Shown here: positions 13,401-55,984 of the stretch, in pieces
Layout of the letters: the number at the start of each line of letters is the position of its first letter
Position numbering within the stretch: the stretch's first letter is position 1
NCBI RefSeq assembly: GCF_036370855.1
Contig: NC_088100.1
Span: 106,746,387 to 106,810,386 of the forward strand
Direction of reading: 5' to 3'
Origin: Dromaius novaehollandiae
Lineage: Eukaryota > Chordata > Aves > Casuariiformes > Dromaiidae
DNA length: 64,000 nt
Translations under genes and position numbers: made by a program
Notes under the pieces: generated by a model
Databases searched by the model: none
The model's input: only the letters and a program-made list of their open reading frames with translations
Told to the model about the DNA's origin: nothing

Positions 13401-16400
13401 TGCAAGTGTTTCACAACATGACACTGCTTTACACGTACTGTAGTATTACACAAGCCTTGAGACTCACTATGACTCTTAGTAGGTCCTTGACATTCAGTTC
13501 CTGAAAACTAATATTCAAAACTGTATATATAAAAACTACCCTTACATTACAACATCAACTCCAAAACACACTGCTTTTCAGCTGAAAGTGTGCTAACTAG
13601 AAATGTCTTAGAAGTGACAGTTTTAAATCACCTAATGCTCTCAAGCAGATCAATGCATTTAATACCTCATAGTTGTAAAATGGCTGGTTAATAACTCCTG
13701 CTATTGCTTTGCCTCCATAAGCAATTCCAATAAGAACTGTTACATGGTCAAGGAGACCTGTACAGAAACGATAAAAATGTGGTTATGCTTAAAAAAGAGA
13801 AACTAAAAATATTCAGAAAATCCCTGAATATTTAAGCCTTCAACAAAAGTCCCCAAACCAATATGGAAGGTGTACATGCAAAACAGAAGGTCTTAAAATG
13901 CAAATGCTAATCACGATTTTCAGATTTAACAGGCATAACACATTGCTTGATATGCCTTTTTTTTTTTTTTTTTTAAGTCAGTCTTGGGCTCTCCAAAAAT
14001 ATGCCCTGGATAGTTCATATTAGCAGAATTCAAACTACATTGTAATTAACACATAATGAGAATGAAATTCAAAGATACAACTACGTGGTAGTTTATGGAT
14101 TACATTCTTCTAAATTTGGGGCCTGAACTCTTTAGTAGTACTCAAAAACAACTAATTCAATGGCAGTTGTACCATTGTACCACCTCTCTTTCTCTGAAGT
14201 GGGGAAAAGAAAAAAAAACTTTGATGCAAAGATATTGTGTTAATCAACTAAAAGATGCAACAGGAGGCTGAAGCAAGATTTTGGTGTGTTGATTTTTTCT
14301 GCATATTAGGGTCTATCCTGTGGATACAAATTAGGCCCTGCTGAAAACAGTTTCCTTCCATGACCAAAGAACTATGATTTTAGGGGAAGTTTTTGTTCTA
14401 TTTTAAAAGGGCTACAAATACAGCTATAGCATTTAGGTAGTTTGAGACGGGGATGTAAGTGTTTGCATATTCCCATGCAAACAGATTTAATTCCCCAATA
14501 AAGAGTGTATGCAAAATAGTAAATTTATTTTACTAAAAACTTTTGAAGACATCCTGCTAACAGTCAAAGGCAGCAAAGGTTTCTCCTGTAGGAAATGTCG
14601 AGGGCCCTCAGTTCCCTGAAACGATAAAACTGGTGGGCACTCAGCAGCCCATCAGGAATATTCAGTACTGGTGGTAACCAAATGAAATGATTAAAAAATT
14701 CCATAGAACTTAAAGTACACAAGCAACACCAGCCTTATAGAAAATATTGTATGTAACTTCTGTCATCTAAAGAACCATTTATGTGTACATGCTACTTTAT
14801 TAATCAGCAGAATTAAAAGAGAAGCCAACCTTCAGTGTACTCTTTGGTCCCATCCAGAGGATCAACCCATATTACAAGCTTAAAAAAAAGGGGGGGAGGG
14901 GGGAGGAACAACATGAACAAATACAAGTCATATAAATTAACATGCAAAATACATTTTTTTAACGCTTGTAGGGAGGGGAACTTTACAATAGTGATGATAT
15001 AAAGAAAAGACATTCTAATCTTTTACTATTATGATATACAAGACTGAAGTCTACTTTAATATTTTACACTAAAGAAAAATGCACAAACTGAGTGGAACTT
15101 GTCAGCAAATATTTTAACAGAGATAAAGGCTTAAATTAAACATGGAAATGGCATTACTTTCTCAAGTCCAAAGTTGGTTCCTTCCAAATACATCTGAATC
15201 ACAAAGTGTAAGAAGCAGATTTCCATTTCCCGTAAGTGCACACAGGGATATGCAGCATCTCTAGCTTTTGAGCTGTGATTCCCATGACTACATTTTAGTT
15301 TTCAAGGCAAAAAGAGAAACTGACAACACTGAAATAACTTCTTTTTTTCCTTAATACTTTCTTAGTTAAAATCAGTAAGTAATATTGATAGATGAGGGTA
15401 AAACATGAAGACGTGTAACATCACCTCTTCCTCCTTAATTCCTGTATACTGAGGAGGACAAGTTTTCTTCAGTATTTCTTCACAGTGACCATCTTCAATC
15501 AATTCCTCAGCTACATCATGAGGGGGCAGTTCCTAACAAAAAGATACTCAAAACCATTAGAAAAAGATGCTGGGCTCCACCTCGGTTTGCCTAAGAACTG
15601 TGGATTTGCTTGCAGCTCATTTGACAAAGCTAATGCAATGGAAAGATGACTGGAATGGAAATAAACTTTTTTTTTTGTTAAAAAAAAGAGATGGTTTCCT
15701 AAAACCTGCCAATGCAATTTGCACTGCAAGTTACGTTGTTAGTATGAAATAAATCAGGTCCTTACTTCTTCTCCTATGATTGTCACTTTGGGGAACTTCC
15801 GTGCCAGTGAAGCACAAATGCTGATTTGTACCAGTCGATCAGCTTTGGTCTGTAAGTCATTGGCTCCACTCTGTCAAAGGATGGATAGGAATGTGTTTAT
15901 TAAAACAAACAAACAAAACAGTACAATGGCCTATATGACACTTTGAATACCTACCTTGTAATCGGAAAGCTAAGTCTAATTTGACAAATTTTCAGCCAAA
16001 AATAGTCTTAAGAGAGGCAGGCTAAAGACTGAAAAAGTCAATGAAGCAGACTTTCTCTCCTTATTCACCTCAGAGCTAAGATACACTGGTAAGATACTGT
16101 AACAATACTTACTTCAATGCTGTAGATGCTGTGTCCTTCTGATACACTGATGTAATTGTACTGAATGTGTATTTGTGTAAATGTTACACTATATATAGAA
16201 AAAATTAATGCAAGTATAAAGTCAGATACAATACAAGAAGAGGGAAAAAAACAGAAAGTAGGATATTAACAAGGAAAAAAACAGAAAATGTTTTAATGGT
16301 CACTGGAGAGACAAGGCAAATTAGGAAAGAAGAAATATAGGGAAGGTGTTTTTTTATACAACTTGTGTTAGGGTTAGATGAGAGAGATGATCCTTGACTC

Positions 16401-19400
16401 TATGAAAAGGGTGGTAGTGATGAAGAGGGGCAGTGTTATCTTAATATACAGATTTTGAAACTGGTATGGGAACATCAGTTCTCATGTTCCCAGGTTAGAG
16501 ATGTAAAAATTGCAATATAAAAGCCTCCAAAGATATTTGAGGCCCAGAGATACAGTGAGGGATTTAAAAGTCTAATTAATCTAGCTTGTTAAAAGGAATG
16601 GAAACAATTATGTATAAACTGTTGAGTAGTAACAGGTTCCTTACTCTAGCAGAGAAGACATTAGAAAATGTCAAAAACTAACCAGAGAAATTACACTGGA
16701 CAGTAACTCCTATACGTTTTACCAGCAAAAATATTCTAGAGGAAACCGTGGATTTGCCATCTCAAGATGACATGAAACAATGACTGAAAGCTTTTCTAAA
16801 GATGTACTGCAGCCACATACGTTGCTAGGGGGGTTACAGTACATCTTTAGAAAGATTTTCAGTCATTTCTTCTTAAACATTGTTTCTTGTTTCTTCTTAA
16901 ACATTAATAACCTGCTACAGTAAATAAGTAATTCAGTAATACTTTCTAGTCTTTACCTTCATGCATTTATGAATGGAGGAGCCCTTTAGCGTGATCCAGG
17001 GACAGCATCTCAGTAACAAAATATATCTGTGAGCACAGGAATTAATAAAGCTGGTTCATCCAGTGATTTGTGTCTTAGCTGAGTTAAATAAAATTTTTAT
17101 TTATCTGCTTATGTCTTATTTGGTGACAACATGAAAACTGTTGTATTCAGCTACAGAAATTAGACATAGGGATGGAAGATTATGGGTTAATTTTTTGCAT
17201 ACTCAAAACCTAGTCCATCCATTATCTGATTGCCTGTTTTTATGAAACTTGAAGATACTTTGTTTCTTTGAAATTTTCCTCTCACCCCCCAATAAATTTG
17301 GTTAAACTCAGCACTGTGTTCAGACCCAGGAAGATCAAGTTATTGCAGATGGTATCCTTGTTTCCAAGAAACCAAGCTAATAAAAACAGTGGGTTATGTT
17401 CTTCAAAACAGTCATCAATGATGGAAGGATAGCTGGACAAGGAGTCTACCTACCAATAATAATAAAAAAAAGACTGTACAAATGATACAAGGAAAAGCAA
17501 TGGAAATGGAGAGCTTAGGGCTGACTGGGAGAAACTAAGTCAGGGAGAGGGGCTAGCTAAAAATCCAACTGAACCACTTTTGCTCATCTAGATAAATGAT
17601 TTTTGATCATGACAAATGATCTAGACAAAGGACTGAGGCACATGTTGTATGGGAAAAGATGGAATTCTGGGTCTTCCTTTCTTTTCTAAAGCTTTTCACT
17701 GTTAGAATGGGTCTCAGTGGCATTTTCTGAGTGTAGACAGAAGGCAAATGATGACAGGCAACACTTCTGTTCTTGCACATCTCTCTCCTCTCTAGACTGT
17801 AGAGCAGAGACGCATACAAGTTCTCTCACTCGTTCTCTTCACCAGAAATCTTTTACAAAAAACTTGGAGGAATTCTCTGCAATCAGTAGCCCCTCTAAAC
17901 AGGAACCTTTTCTGTAAGTCATTGTTTTCAGTCTGATTTTGTGTGTTTGTTGTTTGTTGTCTTCATAAAGAAAGGTTCATATAACTGGTGGTGTTATTTA
18001 TAACCAATATCACCTGTTACTCTTGTTCACTTTACTTGATCAATTACAGAGCTTAAGAGGTGCTCATTTGCTGGTTTTATGAAATTAGAAAGTGATTGAG
18101 CAACACATCTCTGATTTACTGGGGAACAGTATTAACACAGCTGCATTTTTTTTAAAGTGAAACTGAATTAAGTTGATAAAATCCAGCATTTACTTTTTAG
18201 TTAAGTTTACCTTAATCTTGCTGGAGTCTTAAAAATAAGTTTAACAAAACTTCTTTATGCATTTAAAATTAACTGGTTAATCAAGCTAACTACAGACAGT
18301 GCTTCCTTTGTGCCTCTAGACAAAAGTATTTTAAGGCATACTAATACAGCTACCTTACAAGATTTTCCAAGAACCTAAAAGCAGGTTAAGCATGAGAGCC
18401 TGGTCTATTTACATACTTCTGAGAACCCTGCTATGCTTTTGAAAACATGGATCATTACCCTCCAGGTTTTTAAAATTCTCTGTTCCCCACACAGCTAATT
18501 TTATTTGCTTAGGGGAAAAAAAAGAAGAAAAATTTGCACATTTTCTCAATGGTGAATATAATTGAACAAGTAGGTAAAAAGAAAACTTTCTTTTTGCATC
18601 TACTGGCTGAACTGACAGTAAAAGTCATAGAGGATCAGGCTTCTTTGCACAAATGGCTGAAAGGAAAGAAGTTTCTTCATGTTCAGACGGAACTTCTCGT
18701 GTTTCAGTTTGTGCCCGTTGCCTCTTGTCCTGTCACTGGGCACCACTGAGAAGAGTCTGTCTGGCGCCATCCTCTCTACACCCTCCCTTCAGAAATTTTT
18801 ACGCATCGATCAGATCCCCCTTCAGTCTTCTCCAGGCTGAACAGTCCCTGCTCTCTCAGCCTTTCCTCATATGAGAGATGTTCCAGTCCTTTAATCATCT
18901 TAGTAGCCCTTTGCTGGACTCGCTCCAGTAGCTCCATGTCTCTGTTGTGCTGGGGAGCCCAGCACTGGACACAGCACTCCAGGTGTGGCCTCACCAGGGC
19001 TGAGTAAAGGGGGAGGATCACCTCCTTCAACCTGCTGGCAATACTCTTCCTAATGCAGCCCACGATACCTTTGGCCACCTCAGCCACAAGGGCACATCAC
19101 TGGCCCATGGTCAACCTGTTGTCCACCAGGACCCCAGGTCCTTCTCTGCAGAGCTGCTTCCCAGCAGGTCATCCCCCAGCCTGCACTGGTGCATGGGGTT
19201 GTTCCTCCCCAGGTGCAGGACTCTGCACTTGCCTTTGCTGACCTTCATGAGGTTCCTCTCTGCCCATCTCTCCAGCCTGTCAGGGTCCCTCTGAATGGCA
19301 GCACAGCCCTCTGGTGTATCAGCCACTCCTCCCAGGTTTGTATCACCAGCAAACTTGCTGAGGGTGCATGCTGTCCCCTCATCCAGGTCATTGATGAATC

Positions 19401-20397
19401 AGTTAAACAATATTGGATCCAGTATTGACCCCTGAGTGACACCACTAGCTACAGGCCTCCAACTAGACTTTGTGCCACTGATCACAACCCTCTGAGAGCT
19501 GCCATTCAGCCAGTTCTCAATCCACCTCCCTAAAGTAGTAACTATTTGAAAAATGTAAATACCAACAATTACTTCAAAATAAATACTGAAAATAATATAG
19601 ATACTTAAGGCAGTCCATAATATTGTGACACACCTATAAAGCTTGAATTAATCTTCCAAATTTATTCCACCAATTCCAGTATCATAGTCAAAAGCAAGAA
19701 GCTGGCTCATCAGTGCAGCACACTAGCTTACAGTAAATTAAGAATTTAATGCAGATGGTTGCAATTTCATTTCTATTTTATACTTAGAAATAAATATGAA
19801 GTTCCAGATTAAAGTTGAAAAGCCTGATTTGCAGTAAAATCTAAGGTTCTTTTTTTTAAGAAACAAAACACAAATTTATCTTAATCCAAAATGATTAAGA
19901 CACACAGTACTAAATACTATATTATAGATATTAGAACACAAGTATGGAAATTCACTGGAAAGAGACATTATTATGAATTCTGACATACTATCCAAAGACT
20001 GTGTTTCCTGAAGGGAATCAAGACAAAATTACGGTGTGTTCCTTTTAAGTGTCTGAACATCCTTCAGAAATATGGGTCAAAATACCTTATTTCTCCTGTG
20101 CTCTTTTAATCCTTTAATAAGGAATATTCCTTGCATCAGAGGTAAGGCTGAGCATCTTGAACTGATTGTATTTCCTTCCCTGGTTGCATAAGGACAGTCT
20201 GATCTTCAAAAATACCTCCTTGACCTGTATCTTACTCAGCATTAGTAAGAGAAATGAAATTGAAACAAAACAAATACCTTTTCCACTATCCCCAGATCTC
20301 CTGTAGCCATTACATTTCTAACAATTCGTGCAGCTTTTTCTGCAACAGAATATGCAGAGGCCACCACTCGCATGAGTAGAGTTGGAGAAGAAGCCAT
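10325..20397 (-). CDS. BPNT1: BPNT1, 3'(2'),5'-bisphosphate nucleotidase 1 (complete, 8 coding exons, 308 aa)
   Basis: BPNT1 is a cytosolic Mg-dependent, lithium-inhibited phosphatase of the inositol-monophosphatase-like fold. It removes the 3'-phosphate of PAP, the by-product of sulfation. Spliced coding exons on the minus strand (20278-20397, 15766-15870, 15425-15532, 14830-14878, 13666-13757, 12755-12952, 11787-11892, 10325-10473) join without a frame break into 927 nt, that is 308 residues plus stop. This is the length I recall for the human protein. Metal ligands are in place: GEE at residues 73-75, [11 protein letters not shown] with D117 and D120, and the C-terminal PGCKKWDTC with D247. 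The start ([10 protein letters not shown]) is the first ATG after an AG acceptor, so the first exon is non-coding. BPNT1 is divergent from IARS2. Confidence 0.95.
11787..11892 (-). CDS. BPNT1: BPNT1 coding exon, residues 225-259
   Basis: It encodes [20 protein letters not shown] and then [16 protein letters not shown]247 of the KWDTCAPE motif is the third metal ligand. Confidence 0.93.
12755..12952 (-). CDS. BPNT1: BPNT1 coding exon, residues 159-224
   Basis: It encodes [20 protein letters not shown] to RVGGAGNK. A nearby AG (GGCAG, 5 nt further in) is out of frame; the acceptor ACATAG is the one that keeps the family sequence. Confidence 0.92.
13666..13757 (-). CDS. BPNT1: BPNT1 coding exon, residues 128-158
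   Basis: It encodes [20 protein letters not shown] to NQPFYNYE, a core beta-sheet part of the fold. The acceptor is CTGTACAG and the donor GTATTA. Confidence 0.93.
14830..14878 (-). CDS. BPNT1: BPNT1 coding exon, residues 112-127 (catalytic)
   Basis: This 49-nt exon carries [16 protein letters not shown], the WVDPLDGT signature of the Li-sensitive phosphatase superfamily. It contains the metal-binding aspartates D117 and D120 and the catalytic threonine T122. Confidence 0.94.
15425..15532 (-). CDS. BPNT1: BPNT1 coding exon, residues 76-111
   Basis: It encodes [20 protein letters not shown] to YTGIKEEE. The exon length of 108 nt keeps phase 0 at both ends. This is the least conserved stretch compared with the mammalian protein as I remember it. 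Confidence 0.93.
15766..15870 (-). CDS. BPNT1: BPNT1 coding exon, residues 41-75
   Basis: It encodes [20 protein letters not shown] to KVTIIGEE. The final glutamates are the first metal-binding element of the family. Borders are TGACAG acceptor and GTAAGG donor. Confidence 0.93.
16781..16865 (+). repeat. Near-perfect inverted repeat (29-nt arms, 27-nt loop)
   Basis: Arm 16781-16809 starts TGACTGAAAG and ends AAAGATGTACTG; arm 16837-16865 is its reverse complement at 26 of 29 positions. The three differences are adjacent. In plus-strand RNA two of them become G-U wobbles, leaving one C-A mismatch. A 16-bp direct repeat (16866-16881 and 16890-16905, TTTCTTCTTAAACATT) follows the right arm. It could be a miniature inverted-repeat transposon or a microRNA-type precursor; I do not recognise the family. 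Confidence 0.85.
18650..19535 (-). mobile_element. CR1 LINE, 5'-truncated fragment of ORF2 3' end
   Basis: On the minus strand broken open frames spell the end of the CR1 reverse transcriptase. They include [59 protein letters not shown] and LEYCVQ-like and [17 protein letters not shown] segments. Frames are interrupted by shifts, so the copy is dead. It has the typical CR1 form of a 3' fragment lacking the endonuclease part, and it is inserted in the same orientation as BPNT1. CR1 is the dominant retrotransposon of birds and other sauropsids. Confidence 0.92.
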
Positions 20398-20405
20398 ACT
20401 GAATG
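20278..20405 (-). CDS. BPNT1: BPNT1 first coding exon (short 5'UTR plus residues 1-40)
   Basis: The acceptor TTTTCAG precedes CATTCAGT and the ATG at 20397-20395. The coding part encodes [20 protein letters not shown] and onward to GDLGIVEK. The donor is GTATTT. The 8 nt before the ATG (20398-20405) are 5'UTR, so the promoter-proximal exon is separate and non-coding. Confidence 0.93.
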
Positions 20406-23400
20406 CTGAAAACAAACAAAAAGCAAACTTGTAAGCTTCCCTTGACTTTAGAAAGGACAAAAAGGGAAATATTTTACATAAATAACATTCCAAACACATG
20501 TAGGTTATTTATTTAAGCTGAGTAGAAAGGGGACAGTGAATTATTGCATGTCAGTAGTAATAAAGCAAGCTGTGATTTTTTTTAAATATAATTAATGTAA
20601 CACAAAGATATGAAACTATTTCAGACAAGAGTTTCAAATATTCATGCTCTGGCAGTTAACCTATTTTTCATCACTAAATTAAAACTGTCATTAAAGGAAA
20701 ACAACAGCAGCAGCAAATATCTTTATCATAAAAGTTAAGAAAAAAAAGTAAATAGTCTACAGTCGATTATGCATGTACTAAATTCATTTTTTCAGAACTG
20801 AACCTACAGAGTTGGTTTCTGTTCAGATTCAAATGCAAGGCTACCAAAAAGTATGACAAGAGCAGCCTCACTACTATTTTTTTTAAAATGAATGAAATAG
20901 GCTTTTGTAGATAGCCTGATTGTAGATACAAAATAGGCTGTTAATCTGCAGATACTGCAAACACTACACTTGTATGTGAAAGTCCACTCACCGCCATTTT
21001 ACCATCCTTTCTATATGCCTCTAAACTTCTCTTGATTTTTTGATAGAAACCTAATTACATTCCCCTGCTCTTCTCAACGCTGTATAGCCTGTCTTTCTTC
21101 CTGATGTATGGTGTTCTACCTCTGTTCCCAGAACACTTCAGTGTAGTTGATTATGCCTTCAATTCTCAAATAAAGGAGTAACTACTCCTCTTGCAAAACA
21201 CCAATAATCCTCCATTCCTCCCTCCTTTTCTCTACCTCAGGAAAGAGAGCTATTCACAACGCCTCTGTACTTTTTGAAGTGCAGAGTTAATTGCTTTTTA
21301 TTATTTTCCTGACATTTTTTAATCTATGGAGACTGCCTGCTTTTTAGACTGTGCTTGTAAATATGATATACTTCAAAGTTAATCACTTGAGCACATAGCT
21401 AGAAAAAATATAGAGAAAGAAGTTATTAATCACTGAATCAAAGATGATATATATTAGGCTTCTCTCACAGTCACATAGCATTTTGAGCAATTGCAGCAAG
21501 CATTGCACAAGTGGCAATCAGTCATTATATAATACCTTTCCTTTACTGCTTGAGATATCTACTCAGTATAGTAAAGTATCATATAACGAGGTGATAAGTC
21601 CAGCTACTGTAGATGATGTTGAGGTGATCTCAAGTTCATGTTTGTTTAAAGTAAACTTAAGCTGTAGGCATCAAACTTAGGTGGTTTAACAACCTTTTCT
21701 AACATTTTGGAAAAACTGTACAAGCATCTCTAAAAATCAGAAGATCACTGGAGCTAAAAGAGTAGATTGATTGTATAAGTACATTCAAAAGCACAGTTGC
21801 TAAGTGCTAACGTTAATAATTATTTACTGCTCATGGAAGGGAGCAAAGTGCTCTGGAGTCATGTAAAATAGCCAAGGTCCATGCCCAAAGTATATGCAGT
21901 CTATCTTGGACAGACAACAATGCTTACAGAGGAAATTTTGAAAACACTATCTGTGGCGAAAAGCAGCTCTTAAAACAATTGAAAGTAGGAGAGCACATGT
22001 GTCATAGCACACAGGAAGACTGTTGTATTTTAATTACGTGAAACAAGTTAGCAGGACAAAACTAAAAAAACTGCAACAACATCCAAGCAATTCTATGTGC
22101 CAATATGGATTATATCATTTACATGATAGAGGTAAGATCTCCTCAAGAGATTCCTTGGTTTCCTATAATTTGTTGCTAAGTATATTATTGTTGCCAGCAT
22201 TACATCTAGAACATGAGCACTTTCAAGAGAGACACTGGAAAATCTAGCATATTAAAGGAGAAGTTTGGGGTTAAAAAATGGATCTTGCAACAAGATAATT
22301 AATGTTTTATCCTCAGCTTCTGATTCTTCACATGAATCTGTTTCTGCTTTCTAAAATGAGCTTAAAACTTACCACTGATAAATGTTTAAATGTTTATTAA
22401 ATAAACTTTCAAGAACCTCAGAAGACAATACAGAAATACTTTCTCCCATTCTTGAAGCTTGACCCTGGATGTTTTATCCACCTTTCTTGGGTATTCTTAA
22501 AGCAAACAGATCTACTCTCTTTCTGTAGTGAACATGCCTGAAATCTCCATACAAACCTCAACTTTAAGAAATCTTCTTTTTCATTAGACTGTTTTAAAGA
22601 GAGACACTGAAATGGCAGTTTCAACACAAACATACACACCCACTCCCCCTGGGATACAAGGTAACTAACAAGGTAAGTGAGAAGTATTTTATTACAGCAA
22701 AAGGTGCCTTACATTTTTACAAGGTTGTATGCGCTGTGTGGCACATTTTCTAGTATGTCAGATACCTTTCTGGTTATTTAGGTAAGTATGCGCTAGTTGC
22801 CAGTAAGTGCCTCATCTCTGTCAATTTGTCGATTTCTAATTAATTAGTTTGTTCCTAAGTTTATGACACAGTTCTTTCTGATGAGGAAAATGTCTAATGT
22901 ATACTTCCACAATCCATTCAAGAAAATATTGCTTGCTTTGGACAAACAAGTTTGACTCTTAGACCTCTGTGCTGTTTACAAAGATTGCAGAACTGCCGCC
23001 CAGATTTAAATTGGCATACTATTTTCAAAACATACCTTGTCCTCCAAGGACCATCCGTCCTTTCCCCTAGCCCAGTAACCATACTGTTGACTATAATGGT
23101 GTCAGCTTGACGAATCAATCTACTTTTCAAATAAATGAGTTCTCCAGTTCTTGTTATATATTTTAAGCTTGAGATCTATTTAAAAATTATAGAATGGCCG
23201 CCGTTAATTTACCAAAACAGGTATGAAGTACCTGCTAATGTTGGCATCATACTGTCTCTTCTGAAAACACATTTATTTTCAGCTATAATTTCATGTGATG
23301 AAAGGAGAAAATGGACATCATAAATATCATGCCTTTAAACGCAAGTGCTAAAAAATAACTTCTTCCTCTGAATTATATGATGCCCAAGTGACTAGAGCTC

Positions 23401-24420
23401 TTCATTTCTTTACAATAACCTTTGGCTCACATTTTTTAAAAGATGAATTTCTCATTCTGCATATTGCTTAGCTTAAGGAAATAACAGTATTTATCCAGTA
23501 TTGGTTGTGTAGCATTTAGAGTTTTCAACGGGGATTAAAAACGTCACCATTTAAAATGAAACAATGCCATTGTTTCACTAAGAACATAAAAGTTGTCTTC
23601 TCTTGTAAGTAATTCAGACTAAAGTCAAAATTATTTCTAGTTTGCAATCAGACAGCTTCAGTAGGAAGAACTGCCCTCTCTCTACCTTTACGTGGGTCCA
23701 GCAAGTCCCTGTGGTAAGGACACCACGGTCCTTACCACCACAGTCCAGGGACTTCAGGTCCTTAACGTTAGTATGTTCATTGTTTTTAAAAAATTTAAAT
23801 GCCCGTGTCTAGTTCTCTTGCAATTAGCTTTCCCAGTACTTCAACTGCCTACAGTTCAGTCCTATTCAGACAATGATACTCAACCCTGAACGGTGCTGTC
23901 TTAAAGTCATTTTGCTGAGCACTATGTAGTTTAAAAAAGGTGGTTGTGGATTACTGAAAGAGACCTCTCGGCTTTTGTAACAGCTAACTCACCACCTTCA
24001 GTGCTACTTTTTCCTTGTTCTCAGCAATATCCCTTACACTTTTCATGTAACTGAGCAATAAACTGGCTTACTTAAAGGGACACTGCCAAAGCTAGCAAGC
24101 ATGTAAGCTTTTTTATTTATGCTTACAATATGCAGCTTAAAAGAGTTTCCCCTTACTAAAATATTTTTAATTTTACCCATGCTATAAAAAACCCTCTTCC
24201 CTCCACAACAGTAGTCCCACATTCATGAGTCTACAATAATCACAGTGAACAGATAACATGGGAGAAAATGCTTTAAGTTCACCTTTCCAAACGGTTAAAT
24301 AACCAAAAGCCAACATTCAACCCCTCACCAGAAAACTCCCAAAACACCATCTGAAAGAGCAACAATCGCCTTCCTCGAAACAATTATTTCGCCCTCAGGT
24401 AATAAAACATTAAGTTACCT
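20406..24420 (-). other. BPNT1 first intron (approximate)
   Basis: About 4 kb separate the first coding exon from the CpG island. I see no exon. An imperfect short hairpin lies at 23703-23754. The upstream donor of the non-coding first exon is probably GAAG/GTAACT near 24,417 or AAAG/GTAGTA near 24,565; the sequence alone does not decide. Confidence 0.5.
23703..23754. repeat. Imperfect hairpin with small arm expansions
   Basis: AAGTCCCTGTGGTAAGGAC (23703-23721) faces a right arm whose reverse complement is the same sequence with 5-nt and 3-nt insertions (23728-23754). The loop is 6 nt. Confidence 0.7.
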
Positions 24421-24635
24421 TCACTGTTGTTCTTCCCTAGGCGGGCTCTTTATATTAAAACCCTCGTATCTATGTGGAACGACACATAAAATTAACTGCG
24501 CACGCGATCCTTTGAAAGCACGAGTGAAAACACTGTGAACCGCACCGGCAGGCAGGAGCTACTACCTTTACAAAGGTAGAAACGCCCCAGCTCTTTCCTG
24601 CTCCCGTCAGCTGCCGGGGAGGCCTAAACGCCCGC

Positions 24636-24675
24636 TCCCCTCCCCTCCCCTCCCCTCCCCTCCCCTCCCCTCCCC
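24636..24675. repeat. (TCCCC)8 pentanucleotide repeat
   Basis: Eight exact TCCCC units are present. The minus strand is (GGGGA)8, which has many G4 runs and a pure purine tract, so quadruplex or triplex structures are possible. Confidence 0.97.
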
Positions 24676-24707
24676 TGTGCGTTGCCCGCTACCCCCGACG
24701 CTGCCAC

Positions 24708-24731
24708 GGCCCCGGCCCCGGCCCCGGCCCC
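24708..24731. repeat. GGCCCC hexanucleotide repeat (4 units)
   Basis: Four exact GGCCCC units followed by GG are present; on the minus strand they are GGGGCC. Confidence 0.97.
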
Positions 24732-24964
24732 GGCGGGCAGGCAGCACGACGCAGCGGCCGCAACGGCCACCCTCCCGCGCGGGCCGGGAAGAGGCGGGAG
24801 GGAGGCGCGCGCGCCGCCTGCCCTCGCGCTCACCCTCCCCGGAGAGACAAAAACGCGTTGTCACGTAACGCGTCCCTTCGCGCGGCCCGTCTCCACCGCC
24901 TCTCCGCTTTCCGTAGCGAAGGCGGAAGTGCTTCCTCAGCCCGCATCTCCGGGAGACGGCGAGG

Positions 24965-55534
<30,570 letters not shown>

Positions 55535-55775
55535 AGATTACATTTGACCAGCTTGTGCATAGACATAATGTAGATAACTCCATTGGAATAGGAGTATTGA
55601 ACTGTGTAAAAGTGGTGGTTAACCAGAAGGTCTGCATATTGAAGACTGCAGAACCAGATGTTTAAAGCCCAGCCTGAGCAGAATTACAGAAGGCTCCCCC
55701 CATTCACACTATATTATACCAAATTGTGTATATCACTTTTAAGCTTAATTAAAAAGGCTGTTCCAAATAAGACAT
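55535..55775 (+). terminator. IARS2: IARS2 3'UTR and probable poly(A) signal
   Basis: The 3'UTR is short. ATTAAA at 55748-55753, the commonest variant poly(A) signal, would place cleavage near 55,770. I see no AATAAA on the plus strand in the next few hundred bases. Confidence 0.55.
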
Positions 55776-55984
55776 ACATTTGTTTTAGTAACCTGTGTTC
55801 ATGTTAGTCTTACTGTGGAATTTCATTTAAGTGAAAATGAGTTTATTACACTTCTGTACCAACATTAAGTAAGTGGTTCTGTATAGTCCCAAGGGATCAG
55901 TCCTCTATGCTGGAGTATGTACTTCCCTTGTGAAACAGTAAGAAGAAAAAAAATGGATGACATCATCCCCTAAAACAGGAAAGA

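Larger units (their letters stand above)
15871..20277 (-). other. BPNT1 intron after first coding exon
   Basis: This 4.4-kb intron holds a near-perfect 85-nt hairpin (16781-16865) and a CR1 fragment (about 18,650-19,535), listed separately. The remainder shows no exon or recognisable element. Confidence 0.65.
24440..24964. promoter_or_regulatory. Bidirectional CpG-island promoter of BPNT1 (minus) and IARS2 (plus)
   Basis: This GC-rich, TATA-less stretch separates the divergent genes. It contains (TCCCC)8 at 24636-24675, four GGCCCC units at 24708-24731, and GCGGAAGTG at 24931-24939, an ETS/GABP-type core only about 30 nt before the IARS2 ATG. ETS/NRF2 sites are common in promoters of nuclear genes for mitochondrial proteins. 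The non-coding first exon of BPNT1 must lie here or at its left edge. Confidence 0.8.
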
